A DNA stretch of 64,000 nucleotides from DATLBA01 sp035527275 (GTDB lineage: Bacteria > Planctomycetota > Phycisphaerae > FEN-1346): positions 35,923 to 99,922 of the forward strand of contig DATLBA010000122.1 of NCBI GenBank assembly GCA_035527275.1. Direction: 5' to 3'. The notes beneath the pieces are model-generated. The model saw nothing but the letters and a program-made list of their open reading frames with translations. It was not told the DNA's origin and did not search any database. Below are positions 43,176 through 52,402 of the stretch, in pieces (position 1 is the stretch's first letter; the number at the start of each line of letters is the position of its first letter). A program made the position numbers and the translations under genes.

Positions 43176-44717
43176 GTGTATCGCCACCTGATTAATCTGA
43201 TTGACGGACTGGGCGAGCCGCGCATCGCGGTGGTCGGCGATTTGATGCTCGACCGGTACGTTTACGGCGACGCGGAGCGCATCAGTCCCGAGGCCCCCAT
43301 TCAGGTCCTGCGGGCTGCCGGAGAGGAAAACCGCCTCGGCGGCGCGGGCTCAGTCGTCAGCAACCTCCGCGCCCTGGGGGCCGACGTCGCCGTCTTCGGC
43401 GTGGTCGGCCGCGATGAGAACGGCCGGCAGGTGACCGACGCCCTGAAGGCCGCCGGCGCGAAGACGGGCGGTGTGCTCCGTCTGCCGGTCCGCCCAACGA
43501 CCGTCAAGACGCGCTTCGTGGGCCGGGCCCAGCACCGCATCCCGCAGCAGGTGCTGCGTGTGGACTGGGAGGACACGAGGCCACTCCCGCGCAAGGCCGA
43601 GGACAGACTGATCGCCAAAATTGAGCGGAACCTTGGCCGAACAGATGCCATCGTGCTGAGCGACTACGACAAAGGCGTTCTCACGCCGCGCGTGGCCCGG
43701 GCGGTCATCCGGCTGGCGCGGCGCGGTCGCGTGCCGGTTCTCGTGGATCCGCTCCGCGCGAAGGACTATTCGAAATACCGCGGGGCGACCCTTCTGACGC
43801 CCAACCGTGTGGAAACCGAAACGGCCCTGGAGGTGCGCCTGACCGGCGCCGATGCCTTGCGCCGGGCCGCCCAACGCCTGGTCAAGGAACTGAATCTGGC
43901 CGCGCTGGTGGTGACGCTCGACAAGGAGGGTGCCTACCTGGCGGTCAAGGGCAAGTCCGGCCGGATGGTTCCGACCCGTCCCCGGCCCGTCTATGACAAC
44001 GCCGGCGCGGGCGACATGGTCATTGCGGTGGTCGCGCTGGTGGTGGCGTCGGGCGGTTCATTTTTGGACGCGGTGCGGCTGGCGAACGTGGCCGCAGGCC
44101 TCGAGGTCCAGAAGTTCGGCGTCCAGACGGTCTTGCGCGAGGAGGTTACCGCGGAACTGCTTGATGAAGCCCGGCGCAGCGGCGACAAACTCCGCACTCT
44201 CGATAATCTCCTCGTGGACCTCAATCGCCACCGCGCTCGCGGCGAGGCGGTCGTCTTCACGAATGGGTGTTTCGACCTCGTGCACGCCGGCCACATCGCG
44301 TTTCTCGAATTTGCCGCCCGCCAGGGCGAGGTCCTCGTCGTCGGCCTTAACTCCGACCGAAGCGTCCGGGCAATCAAAGAGGCGGGGAGGCCGGTGTGCC
44401 CGCAAGAGCAGCGCGTACGCGTCCTTGCGGCCCTTGAAGCCGTCGATTACATTGTTATTTTCGACGAGGACACGCCGGCGGAACTGATCAGGACCGTTCG
44501 GCCCGATGTCCTCGTCAAAGGCGAAGACTGGTGCGAGAAAGGCGTCGTCGGCCAAACGTTCGTCGAGTCCGACGGCGGGCGCGTCGTTCTAGCGCCGCTT
44601 GTCAAAGGAATCAGCACCAGCGGGATCGTGGAGCAAATCCGCGGCGCGGATTGCAAAAAGAGGCATTCGCACCGGAAAGGCTCAGCCCGACCGCCGCAGA
44701 AGGGAGGCGCGCCGTGA
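43176..44717 (+). CDS. hldE: bifunctional heptose kinase/adenylyltransferase
   Basis: This 513-residue fusion makes ADP-heptose. The N-terminal ribokinase-like domain (~1-320) phosphorylates heptose 7-phosphate at C1, with VVGDLMLDRYVYGDAERISP near 15 and the closing NAGAGDMVIAVVALVVASGG. The C-terminal nucleotidyltransferase (~345-490) has VVFTNGCFDLVHAGHI near 360. The GTG at 43176 is chosen because of the AGGAG site 7 nt upstream. It overlaps gmhA by 4 bp. HldE is part of the GmhA-GmhB-HldE route. Confidence 0.93.
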   Translation: MYRHLINLIDGLGEPRIAVVGDLMLDRYVYGDAERISPEAPIQVLRAAGEENRLGGAGSVVSNLRALGADVAVFGVVGRDENGRQVTDALKAAGAKTGGVLRLPVRPTTVKTRFVGRAQHRIPQQVLRVDWEDTRPLPRKAEDRLIAKIERNLGRTDAIVLSDYDKGVLTPRVARAVIRLARRGRVPVLVDPLRAKDYSKYRGATLLTPNRVETETALEVRLTGADALRRAAQRLVKELNLAALVVTLDKEGAYLAVKGKSGRMVPTRPRPVYDNAGAGDMVIAVVALVVASGGSFLDAVRLANVAAGLEVQKFGVQTVLREEVTAELLDEARRSGDKLRTLDNLLVDLNRHRARGEAVVFTNGCFDLVHAGHIAFLEFAARQGEVLVVGLNSDRSVRAIKEAGRPVCPQEQRVRVLAALEAVDYIVIFDEDTPAELIRTVRPDVLVKGEDWCEKGVVGQTFVESDGGRVVLAPLVKGISTSGIVEQIRGADCKKRHSHRKGSARPPQKGGAP

Positions 44718-45307
44718 TCGAACGCATCAAACGCCGTCTCCAGGAAGCCGCCGACCTCTACCGCCAGATGGCCGAGCAACTGGCCAAACCGACCGCACAG
44801 GCGGCTGAGGTGCTCATTGCTGCGCTTCGCGAGGGGCACACGATTTACGTCTGCGGTGACGGCGGCAGCGCCGCCCAGGCCCAGCACGTCGCCGGTGAAC
44901 TGGTCGGGCGGTTCATGGCCGATCGCCCTGCCCTGCCGTGCGTCGCCCTGACGACGGACACGAGCGTCCTCACGGCCGTGGCGAACGATTACAGTTTTGA
45001 GCAGGTCTTCGAGCGGCAGGTCGAAGCGCTCGTCAGGGAAGGCGACGTGCTGCTCCTCCTGTCCACGAGCGGCTCAAGCGCCAACGTCCTGAAGGCCGCC
45101 ACGCGAGCGCGCAAGAAGGGCGCCAAGACCATCGGCCTGGTCGGCCAGAGCGGCGGCAGGCTGAAGGAACTTTGCGACCTCAGCCTTTCCGTGCCCGCCG
45201 AGACCGGCCCCCTGATTCAGGAGGGACACTTGGTGCTTCTTCACATTCTGTGCGGACTCATCGAACAGGCCCTGTTCACGCGCGACGGGGCGGAAAGTAA
45301 GGAATAA
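44714..45307 (+). CDS. gmhA: sedoheptulose 7-phosphate isomerase
   Basis: This 197-residue SIS-domain enzyme makes heptose 7-phosphate from sedoheptulose 7-phosphate. It has YVCGDGGSAAQAQHVAGELV near 50, the Ser-rich loop LLLSTSGSSANVLKAA near 115 and QEGHLVLLHILCGLIEQ near 170 for the second active-site part. GTG at 44714 overlaps the hldE stop. It is the first enzyme of ADP-heptose synthesis. The length is typical. Confidence 0.93.
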   Translation: MIERIKRRLQEAADLYRQMAEQLAKPTAQAAEVLIAALREGHTIYVCGDGGSAAQAQHVAGELVGRFMADRPALPCVALTTDTSVLTAVANDYSFEQVFERQVEALVREGDVLLLLSTSGSSANVLKAATRARKKGAKTIGLVGQSGGRLKELCDLSLSVPAETGPLIQEGHLVLLHILCGLIEQALFTRDGAESKE

Positions 45308-45313
45308 ACCGAC

Positions 45314-46480
45314 GTGGGACAGGCAGCCGTTTTTCTCGACCGGGACGGTGTGTTGATTGAAGAGGTGGGCTACCCGACCCGACCGGAGCACATCCGCATT
45401 CTGGGCGGCGTCGCACGGGCGCTGGCGCGGCTCGCCCAGGCAGGGTTCAAACAGGTCGTCGTGACCAACCAGTCGGCTATCGCCCGCGGCCTGATGACCG
45501 AAGAGGACCTCGACCGCTTCCACGAGGCGCTTGACGAGCAACTGGACCTCCTTGGGGTCGGCGTGGATGCGTACTACGCATGCCCGCACCACCCGGACCC
45601 TTCAGAGGCCGCGCGGCAGGACCTCGCCGTGGAGTGCGAATGTCGAAAGCCCAAACCGGGGCTCATTCTTCAGGCCGCCGAGGACCTGGAGATAGACCTC
45701 GACGCCTCCTGGCTGGTCGGTGACACGTGGCGCGACATCCAGGCGGGTCAGGCGGCGGGGCTGCGAACCATCAAACTGCCGGCCGCCCCCGGCCACGACG
45801 CGCTGCGCCCTCCCGAAGTCGCACCGCTAACGGCCGAAGCCGCCGACCTCAACAAGGCCGTGGATATTATCCTCGGGGAGGCGGAACCGGTTGCAGAGGA
45901 GCCCGCCACGTTTACCCGCCGCGCTTGCCCGCCGTGGCGGGGTGGGGCGGGCGAGCCCGCTGGGGCAAAGCCGGCTGACGCGGTGCCGCCACCCGAGCCC
46001 CCGCCGGCGCCGAGCCCTGAACCCATCTCCGCCGAATCGAAGGAGCCGAGTATACCTCAGGCTCAACCTGAAGTTGCCGAACAAGAGCCACTCGAAGATC
46101 GGCCACCTGTGAAGACATGCGCTCGCTGCGGTCAGGTGATCCCGCCTGCCGCGCTGGAGGCCGGAACGGCCGGTTCCCACGACGGCCTCTTCTTGTGTTC
46201 CGAGTGTTTTTCGAGGCAGCCGCGCGAAAAGGTGCAGCACTTCCCGCAAGACACGACGGCACTTCTTCGGGCCGTTTTGACGGAACTTCGCCGCATCGGC
46301 CGCGCCCAGGAATCGGCCAGTCTGTCTGCCGTTCGGCTGTTTGCCTATGTCCTTCAGGCGGCGGCGCTCTTTGTCGGCGTCTGGGGTCTGGTGGGCAGCG
46401 AGCGGGCGGTGATGCTTCCGGTCGCCATTTTCCTGCAGTTACTGGTCGTCACGCTTCTCGTGATTGAGAGGCAGCCATGA
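45314..46480 (+). CDS. gmhB: heptose bisphosphate phosphatase with extra C-terminal domains
   Basis: This 388-residue protein has a HAD phosphatase domain at ~1-180 (FLDRDGVLIEEVGYPTRPEH with the nucleophile Asp, VVVTNQSAIARGLM, ACPHHPDP, ECECRKPKPG and LVGDTWRDI). This is a complete GmhB. A proline-rich linker (~185-265) follows, then a zinc-ribbon-like unit (CARCGQVIPP with LCSECF), a helix and two membrane helices (~340-360, ~366-383). GmhB is normally ~185 residues, so the extra half is unusual. GTG starts it. The ATGA overlap with waaF is normal. Confidence 0.85.
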   Translation: MGQAAVFLDRDGVLIEEVGYPTRPEHIRILGGVARALARLAQAGFKQVVVTNQSAIARGLMTEEDLDRFHEALDEQLDLLGVGVDAYYACPHHPDPSEAARQDLAVECECRKPKPGLILQAAEDLEIDLDASWLVGDTWRDIQAGQAAGLRTIKLPAAPGHDALRPPEVAPLTAEAADLNKAVDIILGEAEPVAEEPATFTRRACPPWRGGAGEPAGAKPADAVPPPEPPPAPSPEPISAESKEPSIPQAQPEVAEQEPLEDRPPVKTCARCGQVIPPAALEAGTAGSHDGLFLCSECFSRQPREKVQHFPQDTTALLRAVLTELRRIGRAQESASLSAVRLFAYVLQAAALFVGVWGLVGSERAVMLPVAIFLQLLVVTLLVIERQP

Positions 46481-47499
46481 GGCTGGCTGTGGCATTGCCG
46501 AGTTGGGTCGGCGATGCCGTCATGGCCACGCCGGTGCTCCGCGCGCTTCGGACGCGTTTTCCCGACGCCCGCATCGTGGCGGTGGTGCGCCCCTACGTGC
46601 GGCCGGTGATGGACCCCAACCCCTGGACGGATGCGTTCATCGAAGCCGACAAGTCGGCCGTTGAATTTCTTCGTGCAGCGTCGCGCCTTCGGAAGGAGGT
46701 GATTGACGTCGGCGTCCTCCTGCCGAACAGTTTCCGAAGTGCCCTGCTCTTCCGCCTGGCTGGCGTCAAGCGGCGTATCGGGTACGATCGGGGCGGCCGC
46801 GGGGCCTTGCTCACCGACCGCATTCAACCCGAGAAGAGAGGCGGCCGCTTCGTCCCCACGCCGCAGATTGCGTACTACTTGAGACTTGCCGAGGTCCTCG
46901 GCGCTCCCACAGGCGACCTCCGCATGGAACTTTTCCCGACGGAAGCGGACGAAGCCGCAGCGGAAGCGGCCTACCGCGCGGCCGGCCTTACGCCGGAGCG
47001 AACGCTTCTTTTGTGCCCGGGTGCGGCATTCGGGCCGTCGAAACGCTGGCCGCCGGTTCACTGGGGGACGCTTGTCCGAGAGGCGCGGGCAAAGTTCGGT
47101 CTGGATTCCGCCATTTTGTGCGCGCCGTCCGACGCCGACCTCGCAACGACCATTATCGAGTCGGCTGGCGGACGCTGCGCGACATTCCATGATAAGGGCA
47201 TCAATCTGGCTTCCGCGCGGGCCGTCGTCCGGCGCGCCCGGGCGATGGTCGCCATCGACAGCGGCCTCAGGCATTATGCGGCGGCCCTGGGGCGGCCCGT
47301 CGTGTCCCTCTTCGGGCCCACGGACGTTCGCTGGACGGAAACCTGGTACGAGAAGGAGGTCCGCCTTCAGTCCGTCCCGCCTTGCGGGCCTTGCCAAAGG
47401 CCAACGTGTCCTGTAGGAACGACCGAATGTATGTGGAAGATTGAGCCGGAGGAAGTGCTTGATGCGCTCACCGAGGCACTCGAGCGGGACCGTGCATAG
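46477..47499 (+). CDS. waaF: ADP-heptose:LPS heptosyltransferase, RfaF-type
   Basis: This 340-residue GT-B enzyme of family 9 has the N-terminal motif LAVALPSWVGDAVMATPVLR, then LLPNSFRSALLFRLAG near 90. The C-terminal sugar-nucleotide site includes LLCPGAAFGPSKRWPP near 175, AIDSGLRHYAAALGRPVVSL near 263 and FGPTD. Together they point to heptosyltransferase II, which adds a heptose to the LPS inner core. It follows gmhB with a 4-bp overlap. Assignment to step I or II is not certain from sequence alone. Confidence 0.87.
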   Translation: MRLAVALPSWVGDAVMATPVLRALRTRFPDARIVAVVRPYVRPVMDPNPWTDAFIEADKSAVEFLRAASRLRKEVIDVGVLLPNSFRSALLFRLAGVKRRIGYDRGGRGALLTDRIQPEKRGGRFVPTPQIAYYLRLAEVLGAPTGDLRMELFPTEADEAAAEAAYRAAGLTPERTLLLCPGAAFGPSKRWPPVHWGTLVREARAKFGLDSAILCAPSDADLATTIIESAGGRCATFHDKGINLASARAVVRRARAMVAIDSGLRHYAAALGRPVVSLFGPTDVRWTETWYEKEVRLQSVPPCGPCQRPTCPVGTTECMWKIEPEEVLDALTEALERDRA

Positions 47500-47513
47500 A
47501 GGGTGGTTTAGGG

Positions 47514-48371
47514 ATGCTGGATCGCGATGAACTGGAGGCCATTCGCGACGGACGGCTGACGCCCGAGGACCTCGCATCCATCGTGATTCCCCACTACCAG
47601 ACGGAGGAGTTGATGCGCCTGTGCCTGCGCGCTATCCGGCGTCTGACGGCCCATCCGTTCGAGGCCATCGTGGTGGATAACAACTCTGGGGACGGGTCGC
47701 TGAATTATTTGCGCCGGGTGGGCTGGATCCGGCTCATTGAGCGCGGGGGCGAGGCGGAAACCGACGTCGTGCGCGCCCACGCGAGCGCGATGGACGCGGG
47801 GCTGCGGGCCGCGCGCGGACGCTGGCTCGTCAGCCTCCACACCGACACGATCGTGCGGCGCGAAGGTTGGATGGCGAGCCTGATTGCACGCCTGGAGGCG
47901 GAGCCGCGCGCCGCCGCGCTCGGGTCCGACAAAATTGAAACCGGCCCGCGCTGGTACAGGGCCATGAAACGACTCTGGGACGAACGCCGAATGAAGGCAT
48001 TCTTTCGACGCCTGGTCGGCATGGCGCCAAAGGCGGAACACGAACCCCCGGTGTGGTACCCGCGGTCGTACTGCGCGGTTTACCGTCTGGACGTCGTGCG
48101 AGAACTCGGCTTGAATTTCCAGCCGACGGCCGAACACTCGACGGGGGCGCTGCTCTACCGCGGGCTCCTCGAAGCCGGATACAAAGGCGTGAGGCTGCCG
48201 CCGGAGGAAATGCACGAGTACGTTGAACACGTCGCGCACGCCACGGCGTTCCTTGCGCGCGGAGGCGTCCGGCATTGGCGCGGTAATCAGAAGGTGCGGC
48301 GGGCGCTGCGGCGGATTATGGGCTCCGACCTGGCCCGCGAACTCTTGAACGACGATTCGCTCGACCGGTAA
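47514..48371 (+). CDS. family 2 glycosyltransferase
   Basis: This 285-residue GT-A enzyme has SIVIPHYQTEELMRLCLRAI near 19, FEAIVVDNNSGDGSLNY near 45 and RWLVSLHTDTIVRREGW near 100, with HTDT in the DxD position. The end includes a WRGNQ-type helical segment. It is a likely sugar transferase for LPS core or exopolysaccharide, because it follows waaF and precedes the sugar-kinase-like gene. The acceptor is unknown. Confidence 0.8.
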   Translation: MLDRDELEAIRDGRLTPEDLASIVIPHYQTEELMRLCLRAIRRLTAHPFEAIVVDNNSGDGSLNYLRRVGWIRLIERGGEAETDVVRAHASAMDAGLRAARGRWLVSLHTDTIVRREGWMASLIARLEAEPRAAALGSDKIETGPRWYRAMKRLWDERRMKAFFRRLVGMAPKAEHEPPVWYPRSYCAVYRLDVVRELGLNFQPTAEHSTGALLYRGLLEAGYKGVRLPPEEMHEYVEHVAHATAFLARGGVRHWRGNQKVRRALRRIMGSDLARELLNDDSLDR

Positions 48372-48377
48372 CGCGGC

Positions 48378-50120
48378 ATGGCGACTCTGCACATTCATCC
48401 CGATTACGCGGCGCTGATCGAGGCCAATGGTTTGGCCACGTTTGATGCGCTTTACGCGGCGGGGGAAGCGTCTCGCGTGGACGGCCACCGGGAGCGGTCC
48501 GTTTCGCGCATCGAACTTCGCACTCCTGAGAGCGGCGCGGTGGTCATCTATCTGAAGCGCTGGTGGGGCGGCGCGGCACGAAGGAACTGGGCGGACGTGT
48601 TCCGGCTGAGATGGCCGGCGCCCGCTGCCGCACGCGAGTGGTCCAACCTCCGCCGCCTCCGCACCGCCGGCGTCCCCGTGGCTGAGCCGGTGGCCTGGGG
48701 CCAAAGTTCAGGGCCCGGCAAACCGCGGACGCTGTTGGCGGTGCGCGAGGTGCGCGGTTCTTCGCTTGCTTTCTGGCTTCATCAATTGACCGAGGGCGGG
48801 GAGGCCGACTCGGCCGCTTACTCCATTGACACGGTCGCGCGGGCGACGGGCCGCGCCATCCGCCGCCTTCACGGCGCGCATTTTTCGTTTCCCGATCTCT
48901 ACGCCAAGCACGTTTACCTCGAAGACACCGGCGCCGACGAGCCGCGGGTGGTGTTCATCGACGCGCAACGTCTGCGGCGCTACACGCGGAGGCGCAGGGC
49001 GGCGGACCTCGCGGCCCTTTATGCTACGACGCAGGCGCCTGGTGTCGGGCGGGACGACTATATGGCAGCCCTTCACGCCTACTTGGGTCAGGGCCAGCTG
49101 GACCGGAAGGCGCAGCGTCTGATTCGCCGCATCAAGCGCATCGCACGCCGAATCAAGGGCCGCGGCCAGGATCCCCATCTGATTCATGCCCGGCGGGTGG
49201 CCCCGCCGGGCATGGCCCCCCTGGCGGAAGAAAAGTTTGTCGAGGTGGACGGCGGCCGACTGCACGTGAACGAAGCGTTCCGGCCGGTTCTCGAGGCGGC
49301 CTCTCTTCTGACCCTCGATGCAATCATGGCGTTCGAGGGCGGCGCAACGAGTCGCCTCGCGCCCGGGCGATCAACCGTCCGCGTCGAGTTGCCAAACCCG
49401 GCCGGCGGAACGCGCGCGTTGTTCATTAAGCGCCATACGCGGGTGCCGCTTCACGCCAAAATCCGGCGCACGCTGAACCTAGGACCGCCGCTCTCCATGG
49501 CGGTGCGCGAGGCCCGCAACATCGTCCGCCTGACCGACGTCGGCATCCCGACGATGCGGTGTGCGGCCATCGGCGAGGAGTTCGCAAACAGTGGCCGGCG
49601 CGAGCAAAGTTGCCTGATTACCGAAGAAGTGCCGGACGCCGTCCAGGCCGACGTCTATTTTGAAAACACGTTTGGCGAAGAGCACTCGCGCGAAGCCGTT
49701 GCGGCAAAACGTCGGTTGATCCGGGCGCTTGCGCGGCTTGTGAGGCGATTTCACGCAAACGACTTCGTCCACCGCGACCTTTATCTGTGCCATATCCTCG
49801 TCCGCCGGCAGCCGTCGGCGAATCCGATCCTTCACCTGATCGACCTTCAACGCGTCGAGCGCCCGCGGCGGGGCGTGCGGCGGAGACGGATCGTCAAGGA
49901 CCTGGCCGCCCTGCTCTTCTCATCGTGGCCTTCGCCGGCAACGCATATTCGTTCGCGAGTGTTCACGGATGCGGACCGGTTGCGCTTCGCGCACGCCTAC
50001 TTTAAAACACGACGTCTTGGTCCCGACCACAAGCACCTTATTCACCGGGTGATCCGAAAGGCGCGGCAGATTGCGCGCCACGAACAGCGCTGCCGCGCGC
50101 GCAGCGCGGTCCAGACGTGA
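48378..50120 (+). CDS. tandem duplicated Kdo/LPS kinase-like protein
   Basis: This 580-residue protein has two copies of a WaaP/InaA-type kinase domain. Copy 1 (~1-280) has VVIYLKRWW with the lysine, LHGAHFSFPDLYAKHVYL as catalytic loop and VVFIDAQRLRRY as metal-binding motif. Copy 2 (~285-580) has ALFIKRHTRVP, FVHRDLYLCHILV and LHLIDLQRVERP. Copy 2 retains HRD. Copy 1 lacks the His before the catalytic Asp and may be less active. LPS kinases phosphorylate the core. A tandem arrangement is unusual. It lies between two GT2 genes. Confidence 0.8.
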   Translation: MATLHIHPDYAALIEANGLATFDALYAAGEASRVDGHRERSVSRIELRTPESGAVVIYLKRWWGGAARRNWADVFRLRWPAPAAAREWSNLRRLRTAGVPVAEPVAWGQSSGPGKPRTLLAVREVRGSSLAFWLHQLTEGGEADSAAYSIDTVARATGRAIRRLHGAHFSFPDLYAKHVYLEDTGADEPRVVFIDAQRLRRYTRRRRAADLAALYATTQAPGVGRDDYMAALHAYLGQGQLDRKAQRLIRRIKRIARRIKGRGQDPHLIHARRVAPPGMAPLAEEKFVEVDGGRLHVNEAFRPVLEAASLLTLDAIMAFEGGATSRLAPGRSTVRVELPNPAGGTRALFIKRHTRVPLHAKIRRTLNLGPPLSMAVREARNIVRLTDVGIPTMRCAAIGEEFANSGRREQSCLITEEVPDAVQADVYFENTFGEEHSREAVAAKRRLIRALARLVRRFHANDFVHRDLYLCHILVRRQPSANPILHLIDLQRVERPRRGVRRRRIVKDLAALLFSSWPSPATHIRSRVFTDADRLRFAHAYFKTRRLGPDHKHLIHRVIRKARQIARHEQRCRARSAVQT

Positions 50121-50166
50121 GGATGTCGGCGCGATAAGGCGCTACAGGCCGCCAGTGGAGCAACGA

Positions 50167-50195
50167 TTGCCGGGCAGGCGCCCGGCCGGTATAGT
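50167..50195 (+). promoter_or_regulatory. promoter-like site with palindromic spacer
   Basis: TTGCCG, 17 nt, TATAGT ahead of the GT2 gene at 50259. A 7-bp inverted repeat GCCGGGC/GCCCGGC (50169-50175 and 50180-50186) overlaps the -35 and spacer, the place of a repressor operator. Confidence 0.4.
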
Positions 50196-50258
50196 ATGTG
50201 CTAATCGCTCCGTTCCGCGCGCAGACTATCGTGCGAGTTTCGGATTTGGACACGGCCG

Positions 50259-51227
50259 ATGGAACCCGACGTTTCCATTATCATCGTCTCATGGAACTGC
50301 CGCGACGCGATGGCCGACTGCTTGGCCTCCCTCGAGGCTTACGAGGGAACGGTGTCGTTCGAGACCATCGTTGTGGACAATGCGAGCCGCGACGACACCG
50401 TTGCCCTGGTGGCAGAGCGATTCGGCAGCGTCCGGCGGATTGCGAACCAGACGAACCGCGGGTTTGCCGCGGCAAGCAACCAGGGTTTCCTCGTGGCGCG
50501 CGGCCGGAACATCCTGTTTCTGAATCCCGACACGGTGGTCCTCGCCGGCGCGCTCGACGTGCTCGTCAAGACCCTGGACGAGGCGCCGGACATCGGGGCG
50601 TGCGGCCCGCGGATTGAGAATCCGGACGGCACGACTCAGCGGTCCGTCCGCTCGCTGCCGACGTTCGCGGCTCTCTTGCACCAGTACACACCGCTTCGGG
50701 CTCTGCGCGTTCTGAAGCCGTTGTACCGCCAGTATAAGATGGCTGACTTCGACTATGACAACTCTGCGGACGTGGACACGCTAATGGGAGCAGCCCTTTG
50801 TGTGCCGCGAAAGGTTCTCGCTGAGGTCGGTGTGTTGGATGAGCGGTTCTTCGTGTACTTCGAGGAAGTGGACTTGTGCTGCCGCCTCATCCGTAGCGGC
50901 TATCGGGTGCGTTTTGCGGCGGACGCTCGCATTACGCACGTCGGGGGGGTATCGGCCAGCAGAGGCCTGGCCAGGGTTTACCTGTTCCGAAGCCTCTTTG
51001 CTTACCTCCGAAAACATCACGGCCGGGTGGCGGGCTGGGCTATGGCCGGGGCGCTGGCCGCCGGCATGTTCGTGCGGCAGGGCGCGCTGTTTGTCACCGC
51101 CGCGTTGTCCAGCCTCATCCTGCTGATGCTGGGGCAAGGGGCGGCTGCTCGGCACCACCTCCACCGCGCCCGATCGTCGGCACGGTTCCTTACGCGCGAT
51201 GGATGGCTCATGCTGCTGCACAACTGA
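50259..51227 (+). CDS. family 2 rhamnosyltransferase-type glycosyltransferase
   Basis: This 322-residue GT2 has SIIIVSWNCRDAMADCLASL near 6, TIVVDNASRDDTVALVAERF near 35, ILFLNPDTVVLAGALDVL near 87 and ERFFVYFEEVDLCCRLIRSG near 195. This is the WbbL/rhamnosyltransferase pattern. Near the C-terminus is a hydrophobic stretch (GWAMAGALAAGMFVRQGALF, then FVTAALSSLILLML) that could anchor it. It transfers a sugar in cell-envelope polysaccharide synthesis. The acceptor is not identified. Confidence 0.82.
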   Translation: MEPDVSIIIVSWNCRDAMADCLASLEAYEGTVSFETIVVDNASRDDTVALVAERFGSVRRIANQTNRGFAAASNQGFLVARGRNILFLNPDTVVLAGALDVLVKTLDEAPDIGACGPRIENPDGTTQRSVRSLPTFAALLHQYTPLRALRVLKPLYRQYKMADFDYDNSADVDTLMGAALCVPRKVLAEVGVLDERFFVYFEEVDLCCRLIRSGYRVRFAADARITHVGGVSASRGLARVYLFRSLFAYLRKHHGRVAGWAMAGALAAGMFVRQGALFVTAALSSLILLMLGQGAAARHHLHRARSSARFLTRDGWLMLLHN

Positions 51228-51230
51228 AGG

Positions 51231-52256
51231 ATGCGCACAAGGACAATGGCCTGCGAAACGGATCGCGCAATCGGGCCCTGCGAGTTGCGGTCGGTGCCCT
51301 GCGATTACTGCGGTACCGACGAGGCCGAGGTGCTGCTGACGGCAACGGACCCGACGGGCACGGTGCCGGGAGAGTTCAACGCGGTGGCGTGCCGGCGGTG
51401 CGGCCTGGTGCGAACCGATCCACAGCCGACGCCGGAGACGCTGGGCCTCGCCTACCCGACGGACTACAGCCCGCACGACGCGTCGGTCCGGGTCCCGCCG
51501 CCGCCGACAGGCTTTCGCTGCTGGTGCCTCGTCAACTACCGCGGCTATCCGCTCGACCGGCGGGCGCCGGCGGCCGTGCGCGCGCTGCTGGGGCCGCTGG
51601 CGGCCGTCAAGTTCCGGGGTCGCTACTGGATTGGCTATCTCCCTTACGAGGGTGACGGCCGACTGCTGGACTTCGGCTGCGGGGTCGGCCGGTACGTCGC
51701 CCAGATGGCGGCGGCCGGCTGGAAAGCCGAGGGGCTGGATCTGGCGCCCAAGGCGGTAAGCGCCGGCCGCCGCGCCGGCCTCACCATCCACCAGGGGACG
51801 CTTCCCGGCGCCGACCTTCCGGACGGGCGTTACGACGCGGTCACGATGTGGCACGCCCTGGAGCACGTGCCGAGCCCCAAGGCGACGCTGGAGGCGGCCC
51901 GGCGTCTGCTTCGGCCCGGGGGCCGGCTCATGGTGGTTGTGCCCCGCTTCGACAGCCTCTCGGCGCGGTGGTCTGGTACGAGTTGGTACGGTCTACGGTT
52001 GCCGAGGCATCTGACCCACTTCACCACCGCAGCCCTGCGGCGCCACGTGGCCGCCGCGGGCTTTGAAGTTAAGCAGATCTGCTCCCTGCGCCGGCCTTCA
52101 CTCGTACGGGAAACCTTAGCAACCCTGGCCGAAGACCGCGGCTCGGCCGTGTTGAGGCTCCTGTCTCGCTGGCGGTTCCCCGCCCGCCTCCTGAGTCACA
52201 TCTCATTGCTTGCACGCCGAACCGACGAGGTGGTATGCCTGGCGCGGCGGCCATGA
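51231..52256 (+). CDS. methyltransferase with N-terminal zinc-ribbon
   Basis: This 341-residue protein has an N-terminal Cys cluster (PCDYCGTDEAEVLL and VACRRCGLVRTDPQP), then the SAM methyltransferase core, LLDFGCGVGRYVAQMAAAGW near 145 and AVTMWHALEHVPSPKATLEA near 205. A final helical segment follows. The arrangement matches C-methyltransferases of sugar pathways. It lies 3 nt after the GT2 gene and probably modifies the same glycan. ATG 51231 or 51246 may be the start. Confidence 0.8.
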   Translation: MRTRTMACETDRAIGPCELRSVPCDYCGTDEAEVLLTATDPTGTVPGEFNAVACRRCGLVRTDPQPTPETLGLAYPTDYSPHDASVRVPPPPTGFRCWCLVNYRGYPLDRRAPAAVRALLGPLAAVKFRGRYWIGYLPYEGDGRLLDFGCGVGRYVAQMAAAGWKAEGLDLAPKAVSAGRRAGLTIHQGTLPGADLPDGRYDAVTMWHALEHVPSPKATLEAARRLLRPGGRLMVVVPRFDSLSARWSGTSWYGLRLPRHLTHFTTAALRRHVAAAGFEVKQICSLRRPSLVRETLATLAEDRGSAVLRLLSRWRFPARLLSHISLLARRTDEVVCLARRP

Positions 52257-52378
52257 GGACCGGCTTTCAGGTCGAGCATCTCAACCCGAGCGCGGCGGGG
52301 CCGAGACCTAATGGCCGGGGGAGTGCGGCAGGGCGCCCAAGCCAGCGCTCGCTCGTCGGATCATGCGCCGGGGCTTGA
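52253..52378 (+). pseudogene. remnant of a GT4 glycosyltransferase N-terminus
   Basis: ATG 52253 overlaps the upstream stop and opens RTGFQVEHLNPSAAGP, which closely mirrors the start of the intact GT4 gene at 53222 (KIGFQIEYLDPARGG). After ~16 codons the similarity ends and the frame soon stops. I read this as a scar of a duplicated or recombined glycosyltransferase. Confidence 0.5.
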
Positions 52379-52402
52379 CGCTGTGGGGATAGAACCTACA
52401 AT
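52375..52402 (+). promoter_or_regulatory. promoter-like site before the radical SAM remnant
   Basis: TTGACG, 16 nt, TACAAT. It lies 133 nt before the ATG at 52535 and may still express the remnant. Confidence 0.4.
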
